A DNA stretch of 64,000 nucleotides from Sphingobium sp. (GCA_009360885.1 SPEL01000003.1:310001-374000); one strand, 5' to 3'; shown: positions 16,672 to 28,114, counted from the stretch's first letter. Made by a program: numbers and translations. Notes: a model not told the origin generated them from the letters alone.

Positions 16672-18111
16672 ATGATGGCGCGAGACGGCACTCCTTTATT
16701 GCTGCTTGTTGATGATGAACCAGCGCAGAAACGGCTTATCTCTGCCATTGCAGGACGCGCCGGGTGGCGTACTATATTTGCGCGCGATGCTCTTTCCGCC
16801 TCAGCCACCCTCAGCACTGCCGAAGGCACACACATTGACGCCATATTGATCGACAGATGGAATAAGCAGCACCCCCTGTCAGATATGATTGACATACTTC
16901 GCCAACGTCGCCCCACTCTGCCCATATTAATCATCACCCCGCATGACGATGTCAGCCATGCCGTGGAGGCGATGCGCGCAGGGGCCTGTGATTATCTCAC
17001 CAAGCCCATCGCGCCTGACCGCTTGATGGCCGCACTCGACAGCACATTGGATATGTCAGAGAGCAAATCGCGCGAATTGCGACCCTTGACTGAAAAAATG
17101 ACCGCCCCGCTGGCCTTTAACGAAATCGTCGGCAGCGCACCGCAATTTCTGGCCGCTTTGGCTATTGCGGCAAAGGCTGCCCGCGCCCGTGTACCGGTGT
17201 TGATTGAGGGCGAAAGCGGCGTTGGTAAGGAAGTCATCGCGCAGGCCATTCACGCAGCATCCCCACGATATCGCAACCGGATGGTGACGGTAAATTGCGG
17301 GGCAATACCGGCTAATTTGGTGGAATCCGTCCTGTTCGGCCATGAACGCGGCGCGTTTACCGGTGCCTTTGAACGGCAAATTGGTAAATGTGTCGATGCT
17401 GATATGGGGACCATTTTCCTCGACGAAATCAGTGAAATGCCACCAGAAGCACAGGTGAAATTACTGCGTGTCTTACAGGATGGCGAAGTTCAACCACTCG
17501 GCGCGCGTATTCCGATACGGGTCGATGTGCGGGTAATCGCCGCCAGCAACAAAGTGCTGGAGGAGGAAGTGCGCGAAGGCCGCTTCCGAGAAGATTTATA
17601 TTATCGCCTCAATGTCATGCATGTCAGCGTACCACCACTCCGCATCCGTAAAAGCGATATTCCAGCGCTCGCCCGTCATTTGCTTGATCGACTTACCGAA
17701 CAACCGGGGATGCGCAATCTGGGAATAACAACCGAAGCCCTTTCCTTGCTGATGCAGCATGACTGGCCAGGCAATGTTCGCCAGCTGCAGAACGTCCTGT
17801 TCCGCGCCGCAATATTATGCGAAGGCCCTGCATTAACCCCGCAGGATTTCCCGCAAATTGCCGCGCAGATCATCACTCGTGCTGAGGGACATCCCCGCTT
17901 AGCCAGCAACCAGCAGCGGGAGGGCACCAGCATTACTTTGTTTGAGAATAACGGCCATATCCGGTCTCTGGCCGATATAGAGGCAGATATTATTCGCCTT
18001 GCCATCGGACATTATCGGGGACGTATGACCGAAGTGGCACGACAACTGGGGATTGGTCGCTCCACTCTCTATCGAAAGCTGGCCGAACTGGGGATTGATA
18101 ACGCCGCCTGA
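16672..18111 (+). CDS. NtrC-type sigma-54-dependent response regulator (479 aa)
   Basis: Three domains: receiver (about 1-125; VDDE, Asp61 in ILIDRWN, Lys111 in LTKP), AAA+ activator (about 148-385; Walker A GESGVGKE at 180-187, GAFTGA loop at 227-232 that contacts sigma-54, Walker B GTIFLDE) and a Fis-type helix-turn-helix at the C-terminus (VARQLGIGRSTLYRKLAELG). The receiver lacks the usual Pro after the phospho-acceptor, so its phosphorylation may be atypical. No histidine kinase is adjacent, so the signal and targets are unknown. The gene converges with folP. Confidence 0.9.
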   Translation: MMARDGTPLLLLVDDEPAQKRLISAIAGRAGWRTIFARDALSASATLSTAEGTHIDAILIDRWNKQHPLSDMIDILRQRRPTLPILIITPHDDVSHAVEAMRAGACDYLTKPIAPDRLMAALDSTLDMSESKSRELRPLTEKMTAPLAFNEIVGSAPQFLAALAIAAKAARARVPVLIEGESGVGKEVIAQAIHAASPRYRNRMVTVNCGAIPANLVESVLFGHERGAFTGAFERQIGKCVDADMGTIFLDEISEMPPEAQVKLLRVLQDGEVQPLGARIPIRVDVRVIAASNKVLEEEVREGRFREDLYYRLNVMHVSVPPLRIRKSDIPALARHLLDRLTEQPGMRNLGITTEALSLLMQHDWPGNVRQLQNVLFRAAILCEGPALTPQDFPQIAAQIITRAEGHPRLASNQQREGTSITLFENNGHIRSLADIEADIIRLAIGHYRGRMTEVARQLGIGRSTLYRKLAELGIDNAA

Positions 18112-18129
18112 ACGAGAGCTATTATTCGC

Positions 18130-19251
18130 CTAACCACTTACCAATGCGGCATCCCGCAAACCGCGCCACACATGCATCATTTGCACGGTTTCCGGCACAT
18201 CATGAACGCGCACCATCTGCGCACCAGCCTCTATGCCGCGCTGCGCCAGCGCCAATGAACCGCCCAGCCGCTTGTCTGCTGCTGCCTCATTCGACAATGC
18301 GCCGATGACCCGCTTGCGGCTGACGCCAAGCAATAAAGGCAACCCCAGCCCCTGATAAAGCGCAAGCCGGTTCATAATCGCCAGATCACCCTGAAGCCCT
18401 TTACCAAAGCCAACGCCGGGGTCGATCATAATCTTGTCGCGGCTAATGCCCGCGGCCTCACAAGCGGCAACGCGTTCCTCCAGCCAGTCATACACATCGG
18501 TCACGACATCCTGATAAAAAGGATTATCGTGGGGGTTCTCACCCACCGATGAGGCATGCATCAACACCACAGGGCATCCCGCCTGCGCCACAATTTCCAT
18601 ACTGCGCGGGTCATGCAACAGGGCCGACACATCATTCACCAGATGCGCCCCAGCCCCCAGTGCAGCCTCCATGACGGCAGCCTTACGCGTGTCAATGGAA
18701 ATAGGGGTTCCGCTCGCCGCCAGACGTTCAATCACCGGGACAACCCGCGCGATTTCATCGCCTTCCCACACGGTATCAGCACCGGGACGAGTGGATTCCC
18801 CACCAACATCAACGATGGCCGCCCCCTGCTCCATCATGGTAAAGCCCTGATCCGCAGCCCGCGCCGGATCACCCGCATATTTCCCGCCATCAGAAAAGCT
18901 GTCCGGCGTCGCGTTCACTATGCCCATGACTTGCGGCACATCGAACCGGATAACCCTCTGCCCCAATGCTAGCGGCGGACGAATGGCGGAGATATTAGCG
19001 GCGATTTGGCGGGCGCGGTGCGCCAATGGCTCCGTCAGAGCGGAACACCAGCCATCAAAATCCGCAACGGAAATCCTGTCTCGTTGAAGGCTGTCCTGCG
19101 TTCGCGCGGTTATTTCATATCCCTGAAACCAGATCAGGCTATTGCCCATACGCGCCGTCTGCCCATCCAGCCCAACCGGGCTTTCCGCAAACCATATTGG
19201 CCGCAGGTAAAGCTTTGTGTCCGGTGTGAGCAAGGATGGGTCGATCATCAT
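18130..19251 (-). CDS. folP: Dihydropteroate synthase with N-terminal extension
   Basis: Condenses p-aminobenzoate with dihydropterin pyrophosphate in folate synthesis, the sulfonamide target. The TIM-barrel signatures are VMGIVNATPDSFSDGG, VDVGGESTRPGA and LLLGVSRKRVIG. At 373 residues it is about 100 longer than E. coli FolP. The extra N-terminal part (about 1-100) is of unknown function, though similar long forms occur in sphingomonads. I chose the double ATG at 19251/19248. It begins 16 bases after the ccrM stop, so it is probably co-transcribed with ccrM. Confidence 0.92.
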   Translation of the reverse strand: MMIDPSLLTPDTKLYLRPIWFAESPVGLDGQTARMGNSLIWFQGYEITARTQDSLQRDRISVADFDGWCSALTEPLAHRARQIAANISAIRPPLALGQRVIRFDVPQVMGIVNATPDSFSDGGKYAGDPARAADQGFTMMEQGAAIVDVGGESTRPGADTVWEGDEIARVVPVIERLAASGTPISIDTRKAAVMEAALGAGAHLVNDVSALLHDPRSMEIVAQAGCPVVLMHASSVGENPHDNPFYQDVVTDVYDWLEERVAACEAAGISRDKIMIDPGVGFGKGLQGDLAIMNRLALYQGLGLPLLLGVSRKRVIGALSNEAAADKRLGGSLALAQRGIEAGAQMVRVHDVPETVQMMHVWRGLRDAALVSG

Positions 19252-19267
19252 AAGCCTCGGTACGTCC

Positions 19268-20425
<1,158 letters not shown>

Positions 20426-20439
20426 TCAGGGCCCCTGAT

Positions 20440-20574
20440 GAGTCGCAAACGACTCGGCGTCAAGGGTGGTAATAAAGGTTAACAGACATCAGGAATCAGT
20501 AGCTTACACCACGAGTCGCACCATAAACACGATATATTGAGTCTCCATGCCCATAGGGGACTCAATATATCGTG
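20440..20574 (-). promoter_or_regulatory. ccrM control region: six GANTC sites and a 16-bp inverted repeat
   Basis: GANTC sites lie at 20440, 20451, 20493, 20513, 20539 and 20559. The last two are inside a perfect inverted repeat: CACGATATATTGAGTC (20528-20543) and its complement (20559-20574) around a 15-base centre. No T-run follows on either strand, so it is unlikely to be a terminator. It resembles a large operator or cruciform placed about 125 bases before ccrM and 47 bases after rnhB. Caulobacter ccrM also has GANTC sites in its leader. Confidence 0.65.
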
Positions 20575-20620
20575 CTGTTGCTTGAAAGACTCACCAACGG
20601 GCGGGCCGCAAAATTATTTT

Positions 20621-21217
20621 TCAAAGGAGGAGAAGCTGTGCCACCGGAGCGAAGCTACGCCGGTGCAGAGGTGTCGGCCCATATTCCTTCAGCGCCGCCA
20701 TATGCACCGCGCTGCCATAGCCCTTATTACTGGCCCAGCCATAATGCGGATAATCCAGTGCCGCCTGCGCCATGAAGCGGTCCCGTTCTTCCTTTGCCAA
20801 TATCGAGGCCGCCGATATGGCAGGATGGAGCGCATCCCCGCCCACAATTGCCTCTGCGCTGGCATAACGCCATTTGGGGAGGCGATTACCATCCACCACT
20901 ATATGCTCAGGCTCCACGCTCATGGCCTCCACCGCGCGGGTCATGGCAAGGAACGTCGCCTGCAATATGTTGATGGCGTCAATTTCCTCAACGCTTGCCA
21001 CACCAACGCCGAAATGCAGCGCACGAGCGCGAATTTCAATGTCCAGTACGGCACGGCGCTTGGCGCTCAGTTTCTTGCTATCGTTGAGGCCAACAATCGG
21101 GTCATCCGGGTTCAATATCACCGCTGCGGCCACCACAGGCCCGGCGAGTGGCCCGCGCCCAGCCTCATCCACGCCTGCGGTTACTATGGGATCTGCTGAC
21201 ACCAAAACCGGGTTCAC
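20621..21217 (-). CDS. rnhB: Ribonuclease HII
   Basis: Cleaves RNA in RNA-DNA hybrids, including single ribonucleotides. The N-terminal signature [15 protein letters not shown] carries the first catalytic acids. [13 protein letters not shown] and [10 protein letters not shown] follow in the normal order. I chose GTG 21217, which overlaps the thiD stop as GTGA and gives 198 residues, the same as E. coli RnhB. An ATG at 21280 would add 21 residues and overlap thiD by 67 bases. Last gene of the glmM cluster. Confidence 0.92.
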   Translation of the reverse strand: MNPVLVSADPIVTAGVDEAGRGPLAGPVVAAAVILNPDDPIVGLNDSKKLSAKRRAVLDIEIRARALHFGVGVASVEEIDAINILQATFLAMTRAVEAMSVEPEHIVVDGNRLPKWRYASAEAIVGGDALHPAISAASILAKEERDRFMAQAALDYPHYGWASNKGYGSAVHMAALKEYGPTPLHRRSFAPVAQLLLL

Positions 21218-21972
21218 ACGCGAAAAGGCGTCAGCGGAAAGCCCATCGGCCCGCGCCCCTGCCCCAGCCCCGGTGCGCAAGACAAAGCCGCCCGCACATA
21301 ATCCCGCGCCTGCGCGACAGCATCCGGCAAGGACATCCCCCGTCCCAAACCTGTCGCAATGGCACTGGCCAATGTGCAGCCCGTGCCATGGTCGGCATTG
21401 GTGGTGATACGGCTGCCCTGCCAGATATGCTCTGTGCCATCGGCATCAATCAGCCGGTCGGTAATCACTTCCCCTTCGGCATGACCGCCTTTGATGAGAA
21501 GCCCACGAGCCTGCCCGCGCACAACCGCCTCACCGCCCAATGCCTCCAGCTCCGGCAAATTAGGTGTCACAAGGGTCGCGCGGCGGATAAGCCGCCCAAA
21601 AGCCGCAATCGTCGCATCATCGGCCAGCACGCTGCCACTGGTTGCTATCATCACCGGGTCAAACACCACCGGAACATCCGGCATGTCATCCAGCCGATCC
21701 GCGACCGCATGAACGATATCCGGCCCGCCAATCATCCCGATTTTAACGACATCAACGCCCAGATCAGCAATGACAGCATCCATCTGTGCCAGCACAAAAT
21801 CGACCGGCACGGGAAGAACACCCGTAACCCCCAATGTATTTTGCGCAGTCAGCGCGGCAATGGCGGTCATCGCAAAACCACCAAGGCCCGTCACCGCCTT
21901 TATGTCTGCCTGTATCCCCGCGCCACCGCCGCTATCCGACCCGGCGATAATCAGCACCCGTGCTATGCTCAT
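21214..21972 (-). CDS. thiD: Hydroxymethylpyrimidine/phosphomethylpyrimidine kinase
   Basis: Phosphorylates HMP and then HMP-P in thiamine synthesis. The ribokinase-like fold shows the N-terminal [16 protein letters not shown] and the C-terminal anion-hole motif [17 protein letters not shown] near residue 185 is also typical. ATG 21972 overlaps the DUF1272 stop by four bases, and the stop overlaps rnhB. No thiamine riboswitch is seen upstream. It sits inside the glmM cluster rather than with thiamine genes. Confidence 0.92.
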   Translation of the reverse strand: MSIARVLIIAGSDSGGGAGIQADIKAVTGLGGFAMTAIAALTAQNTLGVTGVLPVPVDFVLAQMDAVIADLGVDVVKIGMIGGPDIVHAVADRLDDMPDVPVVFDPVMIATSGSVLADDATIAAFGRLIRRATLVTPNLPELEALGGEAVVRGQARGLLIKGGHAEGEVITDRLIDADGTEHIWQGSRITTNADHGTGCTLASAIATGLGRGMSLPDAVAQARDYVRAALSCAPGLGQGRGPMGFPLTPFRV

Positions 21973-22193
21973 GCCTTGAACCGCAGCTCTGTTGACGCAG
22001 GATGATCCACCAGAGCCTTGCCTACACGGGCCGGACGATCCATCAGTTCGCCACCGCAATTGGGGCAGCTTTCGTCCAGTTCATCGGCGCACTGCGCGCA
22101 ATAGGTGCATTCAAAGGAGCAGATGAACGCCCCACCGATATCCGCTGGCAAATCCGCCCCGCAGCGTTCACAATCAGGCCTCATTTCCAGCAT
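21969..22193 (-). CDS. DUF1272 zinc-finger-like protein (74 aa)
   Basis: Two pairs of CxxC (CERC near residue 8 and CPNC near 47) and CSFECTYCAQC between them form the dense cysteine pattern of DUF1272, a small presumed zinc-binding family of unknown role. Its ATG at 22193 shares one base with the glmM stop (TAATG), and its stop overlaps thiD by four bases, so translation of the whole cluster is coupled. Confidence 0.8.
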   Translation of the reverse strand: MLEMRPDCERCGADLPADIGGAFICSFECTYCAQCADELDESCPNCGGELMDRPARVGKALVDHPASTELRFKA

Positions 22194-23536
22194 CAGTTCG
22201 TCGCCTTCTCTACCGCGTCGCAAATACGATCTACCACATCCCGCACCTGATCTTCGCTATCGGCCTCTGCCATCACGCGAATAACAGGCTCTGTCCCTGA
22301 CGGACGGATGACCAGACGACCACTTCCCTGCAATTCGGCCTCTGCCTGCGCAATGACCTTACGCACGGCATCATCCTCCAGCGGACGCCCACCGGAAAAG
22401 CGCACATTCTTGAGGAGCTGCGGCACCGGATCAAATTGATGGAGAAGCTGGCTTGCCGTTTTGCCGGACCGCACCAGAGCCGCCAGAACCTGTAGTGCCG
22501 CCACCGTGCCATCGCCCGTTGTGCCATAATCGGAAAGGATCATATGGCCGGATTGCTCACCGCCAACATTATACCCCCCCTCACGCATTTCTTCGAGGAC
22601 ATATCGATCCCCCACCTTGGTGCGGATGAGGTCAATGCCCAGCCCCTGCACAAAACGCTCCAGCCCCAGGTTCGACATAACGGTGGAGACTAGACCGCCG
22701 CCACGCAACCGCCCATCCTGTAACCAGCCTGCCGCGATCAGCGCCATGATCTGGTCGCCATCAACCACCTTGCCATATTCATCAACGATGATGAGGCGGT
22801 CCGCATCCCCATCCAGCGCTATGCCAATGTCCGCGCCAGACGAAACCACCGTTTCCTGAAGCAGCATCGGCGCAGTAGAGCCACAGCCCTCATTAATATT
22901 GGTGCCATTGGGGGAAACACCCACCGCGACAACCTGCGCCCCCAGTTCCCACAACGCACTGGGCGCAACCTGATAGGCCGCCCCATTGGCGCAATCGACC
23001 ACGATTTTCAGGCCATCCAACCGCAAATCCGCCGGAAAGCTGGATTTAACAGCATGAATATAGCGCCCGCGCGCATCTTCCACCCGGCGCGCACGGCCAA
23101 TATCCTGCGACTGGGCAAGGGCAATGTCCTGATCGATCAGCGCCTCAATCTTCAGCTCATCCTCATCCGACAGCTTATAGCCATCGGGACCGAAGAGCTT
23201 GATGCCATTATCATGATAGGGATTATGGCTGGCGGAAATCATCACGCCAAGGTCTGCCCGCATGGAATGGGCAAGCATGGCCACCGCAGGCGTTGGAATA
23301 GGGCCGAATTGCACCACATCCATGCCAACCGATGTAAAACCGGCAACCAGCGCATTTTCCACCATATAGCCTGAAAGGCGCGTATCCTTACCAATAACCA
23401 CCCGGTGCCGATGCTTGCCGCGCATGAAATGCGTGCCTGCAGCCATGCCGACTTTCATCGCCAGTTCGGCAGTCATCGGCCATTTATTGGTCCGCCCGCG
23501 AATGCCATCCGTGCCAAAATAGGTGCGATTACTCAC
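22193..23536 (-). CDS. glmM: Phosphoglucosamine mutase
   Basis: Converts glucosamine-6-phosphate to glucosamine-1-phosphate for peptidoglycan and lipopolysaccharide precursors. The phospho-serine lies in ISASHNP (about residue 103). The metal-binding loop is DGDADR near residue 243, and [12 protein letters not shown] near the C-terminus binds the phosphate. N-terminal [11 protein letters not shown] is diagnostic. 447 residues, normal length, with a GTG start at 23536. First gene of the overlapping set glmM-DUF1272-thiD-rnhB. Confidence 0.95.
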   Translation of the reverse strand: MSNRTYFGTDGIRGRTNKWPMTAELAMKVGMAAGTHFMRGKHRHRVVIGKDTRLSGYMVENALVAGFTSVGMDVVQFGPIPTPAVAMLAHSMRADLGVMISASHNPYHDNGIKLFGPDGYKLSDEDELKIEALIDQDIALAQSQDIGRARRVEDARGRYIHAVKSSFPADLRLDGLKIVVDCANGAAYQVAPSALWELGAQVVAVGVSPNGTNINEGCGSTAPMLLQETVVSSGADIGIALDGDADRLIIVDEYGKVVDGDQIMALIAAGWLQDGRLRGGGLVSTVMSNLGLERFVQGLGIDLIRTKVGDRYVLEEMREGGYNVGGEQSGHMILSDYGTTGDGTVAALQVLAALVRSGKTASQLLHQFDPVPQLLKNVRFSGGRPLEDDAVRKVIAQAEAELQGSGRLVIRPSGTEPVIRVMAEADSEDQVRDVVDRICDAVEKATN

Positions 23537-23623
23537 GCTTTTCCCTCAATGCTATTATCGCGCTGGCCCCCGCATAGCGCAAAGCCTGCGAGAGAGAAAG
23601 AAGCGCCTGAACGGAGCCATGAG

Positions 23624-23654
23624 AAAAGGCGGGAAGGACCATATCCCACCCGCC
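23624..23654 (-). terminator. Intrinsic terminator after the peptide transporter
   Basis: Read on the minus strand, GGCGGG pairs with CCCGCC around a 15-base loop and is followed by TTTTCTC. It lies 28 bases beyond the stop of the POT-family gene. Confidence 0.6.
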
Positions 23655-23681
23655 CTTCCCTTCATTCGATGGACGGACTGA

Positions 23682-25208
23682 TTAGTCGTCCTTCAACTGG
23701 TCAAGATGCATCAACTTCTTCACAAAGGGAGCGAGGATCAGCACAACAACACCTATGCCAATCGCATAATATCCCACCTGCTGATACACGCCGAGGGTGA
23801 TGAGCGATGCATCAGTCACGCCTTCGCTCTTCGCGCCGATATTAGCAGCGATCAGGCCCGCAATGAAATCGCCAGCAGCCGTTGCAAGGAACCACACACC
23901 CATCATCAGTCCCATCATGCGTGGCAATGCCAGCTTGGACATAGCCGAAAGCCCAACCGGCGACAGGCAAAGCTCACCCATTGTGTGGAAGAAATAGATG
24001 AGCAGCAGGAAGATGAGAGGCGTCGTATTATGAACGCCCGCCCACTGCGCACCCCAGACCAGCACGAGGAAACCAAGACCGACCTGCAACAGAGCCAGAC
24101 CGAATTTCGCCGGAATGGACGGCTCAAGCCCGCGTTTATTGAGGGCCACCCAGAGCGCCGCAAACATTGGAGCGAGCAGGATAATGTAGATGGAATTGAC
24201 CGACTGGAACACCGATGCCGGGACTTCCCAGCCCAATACAGTGCGGTCAACATGGCGATCGGTAAACAGGTTGAGCGAAGACCCCGCCTGTTCAAAGAGC
24301 GCCCAGAATAACGGATTAAGCGCCAACAGGAACAAGGCCGCCATCATCCTGTCACGGTCGATTTTTTCCAGCTTACCAAAAGCTTCCCACAGCAAATAGC
24401 CGACCATTACAGCGCCGCACGTCACCAGCAGCCAACCAACCGCATCATGATTTTGCAGCAACATAGCCACTACAATGACAGACAGGGTGGAAAGGATATA
24501 AATGCCCCACTCCCGCGATACCGGGCCGAGAAACGACGCCTTCAGTTTTGCAGGGTCAGTGGGTTCACCACGCCCCAGCAACAATGGCTTGCCCAGCACA
24601 AACACAATGACACCGGCGATCATACCAATGGCCGCTGCGCCAAAGCCCCATGACCAGCCAAGCGTTTCCCCCAATATACCGCAAATGATCGCGCCGAGCA
24701 TCGCGCCCACATTAATGCCCATATAGAAGATGGTATAGGCCGGGTCGCGCCGCACATCGTCACGCGGATAAAGCTGGCCTACAATCGCGGAAATATTGGC
24801 CTTCAAAAAGCCCGTACCAACGATGATGAAGGAGAGCGCCATCCAGAAGGCATTCATTGCGAACGCGTCCTGCCCGCCAGTGCCCTCAAAGCCCAGCAAT
24901 ATATGCCCCATGGCGATTAATATACCGCCGAACAACACCGCCTTACGCTGGCCCAGATAATGATCGGCCAGATAGCCACCAATGACCGGGGTGATATAAA
25001 CAAGGCTGGTATAAGCCCCATAGACCATGCCGGATTGCTGATCCGACATCAGGAAATGCTTGGTAAGATAGAGAACCAGCAAGGCCCTCATCCCATAATA
25101 GGAAAATCTTTCCCACATTTCTGCGAAGAACAGGACGAACAACCCCTTGGGGTGGCCAAGCAAAGTGCCTTTGCTATCCGCCGAAACCGGATCAGATGAA
25201 GCCGACAT
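23682..25208 (-). CDS. Proton-dependent oligopeptide transporter (POT/PTR family)
   Basis: An inner-membrane proton symporter for di- and tripeptides, 508 residues with 12-14 predicted helices. The family signatures are FAEMWERFSYYGMRALLVLYL at the N-terminus and FYMGINVGAMLGAIICGILG in the fifth helix, including the PTR2-type NxGA pattern. Another is FFHTMGELCLSPVGLS. The ExxER proton site (EMWER) is intact. It is divergent from a nitroreductase gene across 192 bases in which I see no clear operator. Confidence 0.9.
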   Translation of the reverse strand: MSASSDPVSADSKGTLLGHPKGLFVLFFAEMWERFSYYGMRALLVLYLTKHFLMSDQQSGMVYGAYTSLVYITPVIGGYLADHYLGQRKAVLFGGILIAMGHILLGFEGTGGQDAFAMNAFWMALSFIIVGTGFLKANISAIVGQLYPRDDVRRDPAYTIFYMGINVGAMLGAIICGILGETLGWSWGFGAAAIGMIAGVIVFVLGKPLLLGRGEPTDPAKLKASFLGPVSREWGIYILSTLSVIVVAMLLQNHDAVGWLLVTCGAVMVGYLLWEAFGKLEKIDRDRMMAALFLLALNPLFWALFEQAGSSLNLFTDRHVDRTVLGWEVPASVFQSVNSIYIILLAPMFAALWVALNKRGLEPSIPAKFGLALLQVGLGFLVLVWGAQWAGVHNTTPLIFLLLIYFFHTMGELCLSPVGLSAMSKLALPRMMGLMMGVWFLATAAGDFIAGLIAANIGAKSEGVTDASLITLGVYQQVGYYAIGIGVVVLILAPFVKKLMHLDQLKDD

Positions 25209-25400
25209 AAATACCCTTTAACTGGCGCGCAATTTTATGGCGCTCTGTCATCAATCGGCCATGCTTACCTAAAAAAGCCGCATGGGAAAACCGCAATTTC
25301 TGCTTTTTGTATACGAAATGATAGAACAGCCGCCTGAGATGAAAGCATAAGGACGCTTTCATCCTTGCTATTGATAAGCAATTAACCCAGAAAATGCTGT

Positions 25401-25985
25401 ATGTTTAATGATCTTTCTTCCCCGCTTAGCCTGCTGGAAACCCGTCGTTCTGGCAAGGCCCGTGAAATGACAACCCCCGGCCCGGATGCCCGGCAACTTC
25501 GTTCCATATTGGAAATTGCCACGCGGACCCCTGACCATGGTAAGCTCGCCCCATGGCGGTTCATCATCATCCCTGATGAACATCGAAAAACATTGGAAAA
25601 TGTTCTAAAACGGGCCTTTCTGGCGGATAAGCCAGAGGCAACCATCGCCGAAACCAATGCCATGTGCGGCTTCATCAGCGATGCGCCGACCCTCGTTGTG
25701 CTGCTCTCCAGCCCGAAGCGGGAAAGCACCATTCCGCTTTGGGAGCAGGAGCTTTCTGTCGGGGCCGCCGCGATGAACCTCCTTCATGCGGCCCATGCAC
25801 TGGGCTTTGTCGGTAGCTGGATCACCGCATGGCCCGCCTTCCATAATGAAGTGCGCAATGTGTTTGGGAATGAAAATCAGCGCATTGCCGGCTTCATGTT
25901 CATCGGCACCCCTAAGGGCGAATTACAGGAACGCCCTCGCCCGAAATATGAGGATGTCGTCTCCATCTGGCAGGGCGAGGCATAA
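25401..25985 (+). CDS. Nitroreductase-family FMN oxidoreductase (194 aa)
   Basis: YdjA-like small nitroreductase that uses flavin mononucleotide and NAD(P)H to reduce nitro or quinone compounds. The N-terminal LLETRRSGK followed by ATRTPDHGKLAPWRF holds the FMN phosphate-binding Arg and the DH loop. GFVGSWITAW near residue 138 and FMFIGTPKG near 165 complete the fold. Normal length. It converges with the TPR gene 15 bases away. The physiological substrate is unknown. Confidence 0.85.
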   Translation: MFNDLSSPLSLLETRRSGKAREMTTPGPDARQLRSILEIATRTPDHGKLAPWRFIIIPDEHRKTLENVLKRAFLADKPEATIAETNAMCGFISDAPTLVVLLSSPKRESTIPLWEQELSVGAAAMNLLHAAHALGFVGSWITAWPAFHNEVRNVFGNENQRIAGFMFIGTPKGELQERPRPKYEDVVSIWQGEA

Positions 25986-26000
25986 GGCCTCCCCCTCAGG

Positions 26001-28064
26001 TCAGAGGCTTTTCAGGGCCGCCTGCGCTTCCTCCCGATGCGGGAAAGCGGGCGCATCGGCCGCCGCCTTTAACAAAGGTCGCGCCTTATCCTTTGCCCCA
26101 TCAGCGACATAGGCCTGCCCCAGATGATATTGCACCAGAGCCTCTGCCGGGCGAAGGCCATGTGCTTTTTCAAGGAGGGTGATGGCCTGTTTCTTATCCC
26201 ACCCGGCGTTCAAAAGCGTCCAGCCGAAAATATCGCTGGCCACGGCGCTCATCGGCTCCAGACGATAGGCATGGGCTGCAAAGGGAAGCGCCTTTTCCGG
26301 CTGATCCAGCCCGACATAAGCCCGCGATATGTCCGCCATCAACAACACATCTTCATTGCCCAGACGATCGCGCAAGCCCGATAGCAACGACAAGGCGCGG
26401 TCATATTCCTGCCCGGCAAGGGCGAAGGCAGCCAGCAGCCTCTGCCCCTCTATATTCATGGGGTTTTGCGCGACAAACAGGCCAAGAGCGCGCCGTGCCG
26501 TGCCCTCATCCCCCGCCCTGCGCCAGGCATCGACCAGCCGCAGCGCAATATCCTCACGGAAGCGGATATTCGCGGCCTTTTCATAGGTAAGCGCCGCGTC
26601 GCGATATTTTCCTGCCGCCATCTGCGCATCGCCCAGCACCATGATAGCCGCAGGCGCACCAGGATTGGCCGCCGCCAGCCCTTTCGCCCGCGTTAAGGCC
26701 ACATCATCCCGGCCAGCGGACATTAGCGCCCGGATATAAAGCAGATTGGGCCGCGCCTGCGCCGGGGAAGCCCCTGCATCAGCCGCCCTCTGCCCAACAG
26801 TACCAGCGCCAAGATAGGCGTCTGATGGCCCCGCCGACAGCAAGGATGCGCGCTGCAACAGGCCGTCCGCCGCGTCGCGATTGCCCAATGCCTCATTGAT
26901 GCGCGTCGCCAGTGTCAGCGCATAATGGCTGGCGTCAGCGCGCTCAACCAACGGGAAAAGCGTTCGTTCTGCATCCGCATATTGGCCATCTTCATAAAGC
27001 GCCCGCGCCAGTAGCAGCCGCGCCCTGATATTAAGCGGCTGCATTTCCAGTAAGGGGCGAAATTGCTTAACCGCCAGCGCCGCATTGCGCGCCTGAAGGT
27101 GCAGCACCCCGCGAAGCTGCATGATGGAGGCCCAGCCATCCAATATGCCATTGGTCCGCCCCAGCAACGTCCGCGCCAATTCGTAATTGCCTGCCCGCGC
27201 CGCAAGGATCGCCTGTATCGCATAGGCCCGCTCATGCCCCGGTGCCAGCGCCAACACGCGTCGCGTCAGGACCAGAGCCTGCGACCCTCGGCTGAGATCA
27301 GCCAACGTCGCGGCATATTCTATCAGCGCAGGAATATAATCCGGGTTGATAGCCAGCGCATCATCAAACCAGCGCCGGGCGGCATCCGGCCCATATTGTT
27401 CCCGCACGATCAGCGCCCGCAACACTAATATATCCGCACTTTTCGGGGACAGGGCCTGCGCTTTGTCCGTCGCGCTGATCGCCGCGCCCATATTGCCGGT
27501 TCTAAGGTTGAAGCGCGCAATATCCGCCCAGACCACGCCATCCTCCGGCGCAAGTTTCAGGGCACGATCAAAAGCCTTTGCCGCTTCGTCATAACGCCCT
27601 AATGCCTGAAGAGCCTGCCCCTCCATCCGCGCAAGAAACAGCGCTTCCGCAGGGTTCGCATCATCGGCGCGTACCTGTATCAGCGCATCCTCATAACGCC
27701 CCTGAAGCAGCGCCGAATGGGCAAGCAAATGCCGCAATGGCCCCGGCTTCTCCCCCAATGCCTGCGCCCGTTCCAGCTCCCCCTGCGCACCGCGCCCATC
27801 GCCCAGCATCAGCAAAGCACGCGCCTGCACGCTGCGCGCTTCGGCAAGGTTAGGATCAGCCTTGATCGCGTTCATCAGTTCAACCCGCGCCGTTCGCGGA
27901 TCACCCCGGTTGATAGCAGCCAGACCGCGCGCCACCGCAGCACGCGCATCCTCCCGCGCTGACGCCATCAGCGGCGGAACGGAAACAGGCAGCGCAAAGG
28001 ACGCCACCGCCACAGCCGCACATATACCAGATATAAAAAGAGATTTGCGTTTATCAGCCATCAT
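26001..28064 (-). CDS. Exported TPR-repeat protein (687 aa)
   Basis: An N-terminal hydrophobic segment (about residues 9-34) is followed by continuous tetratricopeptide repeats to the C-terminus. Examples include RYDEAAKAFDRALKLAPEDGVVWADIARF and GKYRDAALTYEKAANI (each shown in part). Such solenoids assemble protein complexes, here in the periplasm. The next gene upstream is an exopolysaccharide sugar transferase on the same strand, which recalls the TPR partner (PrsT type) of polysaccharide or PEP-CTERM loci. That link is an inference. Confidence 0.8.
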   Translation of the reverse strand: MMADKRKSLFISGICAAVAVASFALPVSVPPLMASAREDARAAVARGLAAINRGDPRTARVELMNAIKADPNLAEARSVQARALLMLGDGRGAQGELERAQALGEKPGPLRHLLAHSALLQGRYEDALIQVRADDANPAEALFLARMEGQALQALGRYDEAAKAFDRALKLAPEDGVVWADIARFNLRTGNMGAAISATDKAQALSPKSADILVLRALIVREQYGPDAARRWFDDALAINPDYIPALIEYAATLADLSRGSQALVLTRRVLALAPGHERAYAIQAILAARAGNYELARTLLGRTNGILDGWASIMQLRGVLHLQARNAALAVKQFRPLLEMQPLNIRARLLLARALYEDGQYADAERTLFPLVERADASHYALTLATRINEALGNRDAADGLLQRASLLSAGPSDAYLGAGTVGQRAADAGASPAQARPNLLYIRALMSAGRDDVALTRAKGLAAANPGAPAAIMVLGDAQMAAGKYRDAALTYEKAANIRFREDIALRLVDAWRRAGDEGTARRALGLFVAQNPMNIEGQRLLAAFALAGQEYDRALSLLSGLRDRLGNEDVLLMADISRAYVGLDQPEKALPFAAHAYRLEPMSAVASDIFGWTLLNAGWDKKQAITLLEKAHGLRPAEALVQYHLGQAYVADGAKDKARPLLKAAADAPAFPHREEAQAALKSL

Positions 28065-28114
28065 ATCTCAGCAGGCCATAACGGGACGACAGGCGCTTGT
28101 CTGCCCCCATATAC

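Noticed and set aside
20528-20574. Palindrome near ccrM as an rnhB terminator
   Set aside because: No T-run on either strand and the arms are AT-rich with GANTC sites, so a regulatory role fits better.
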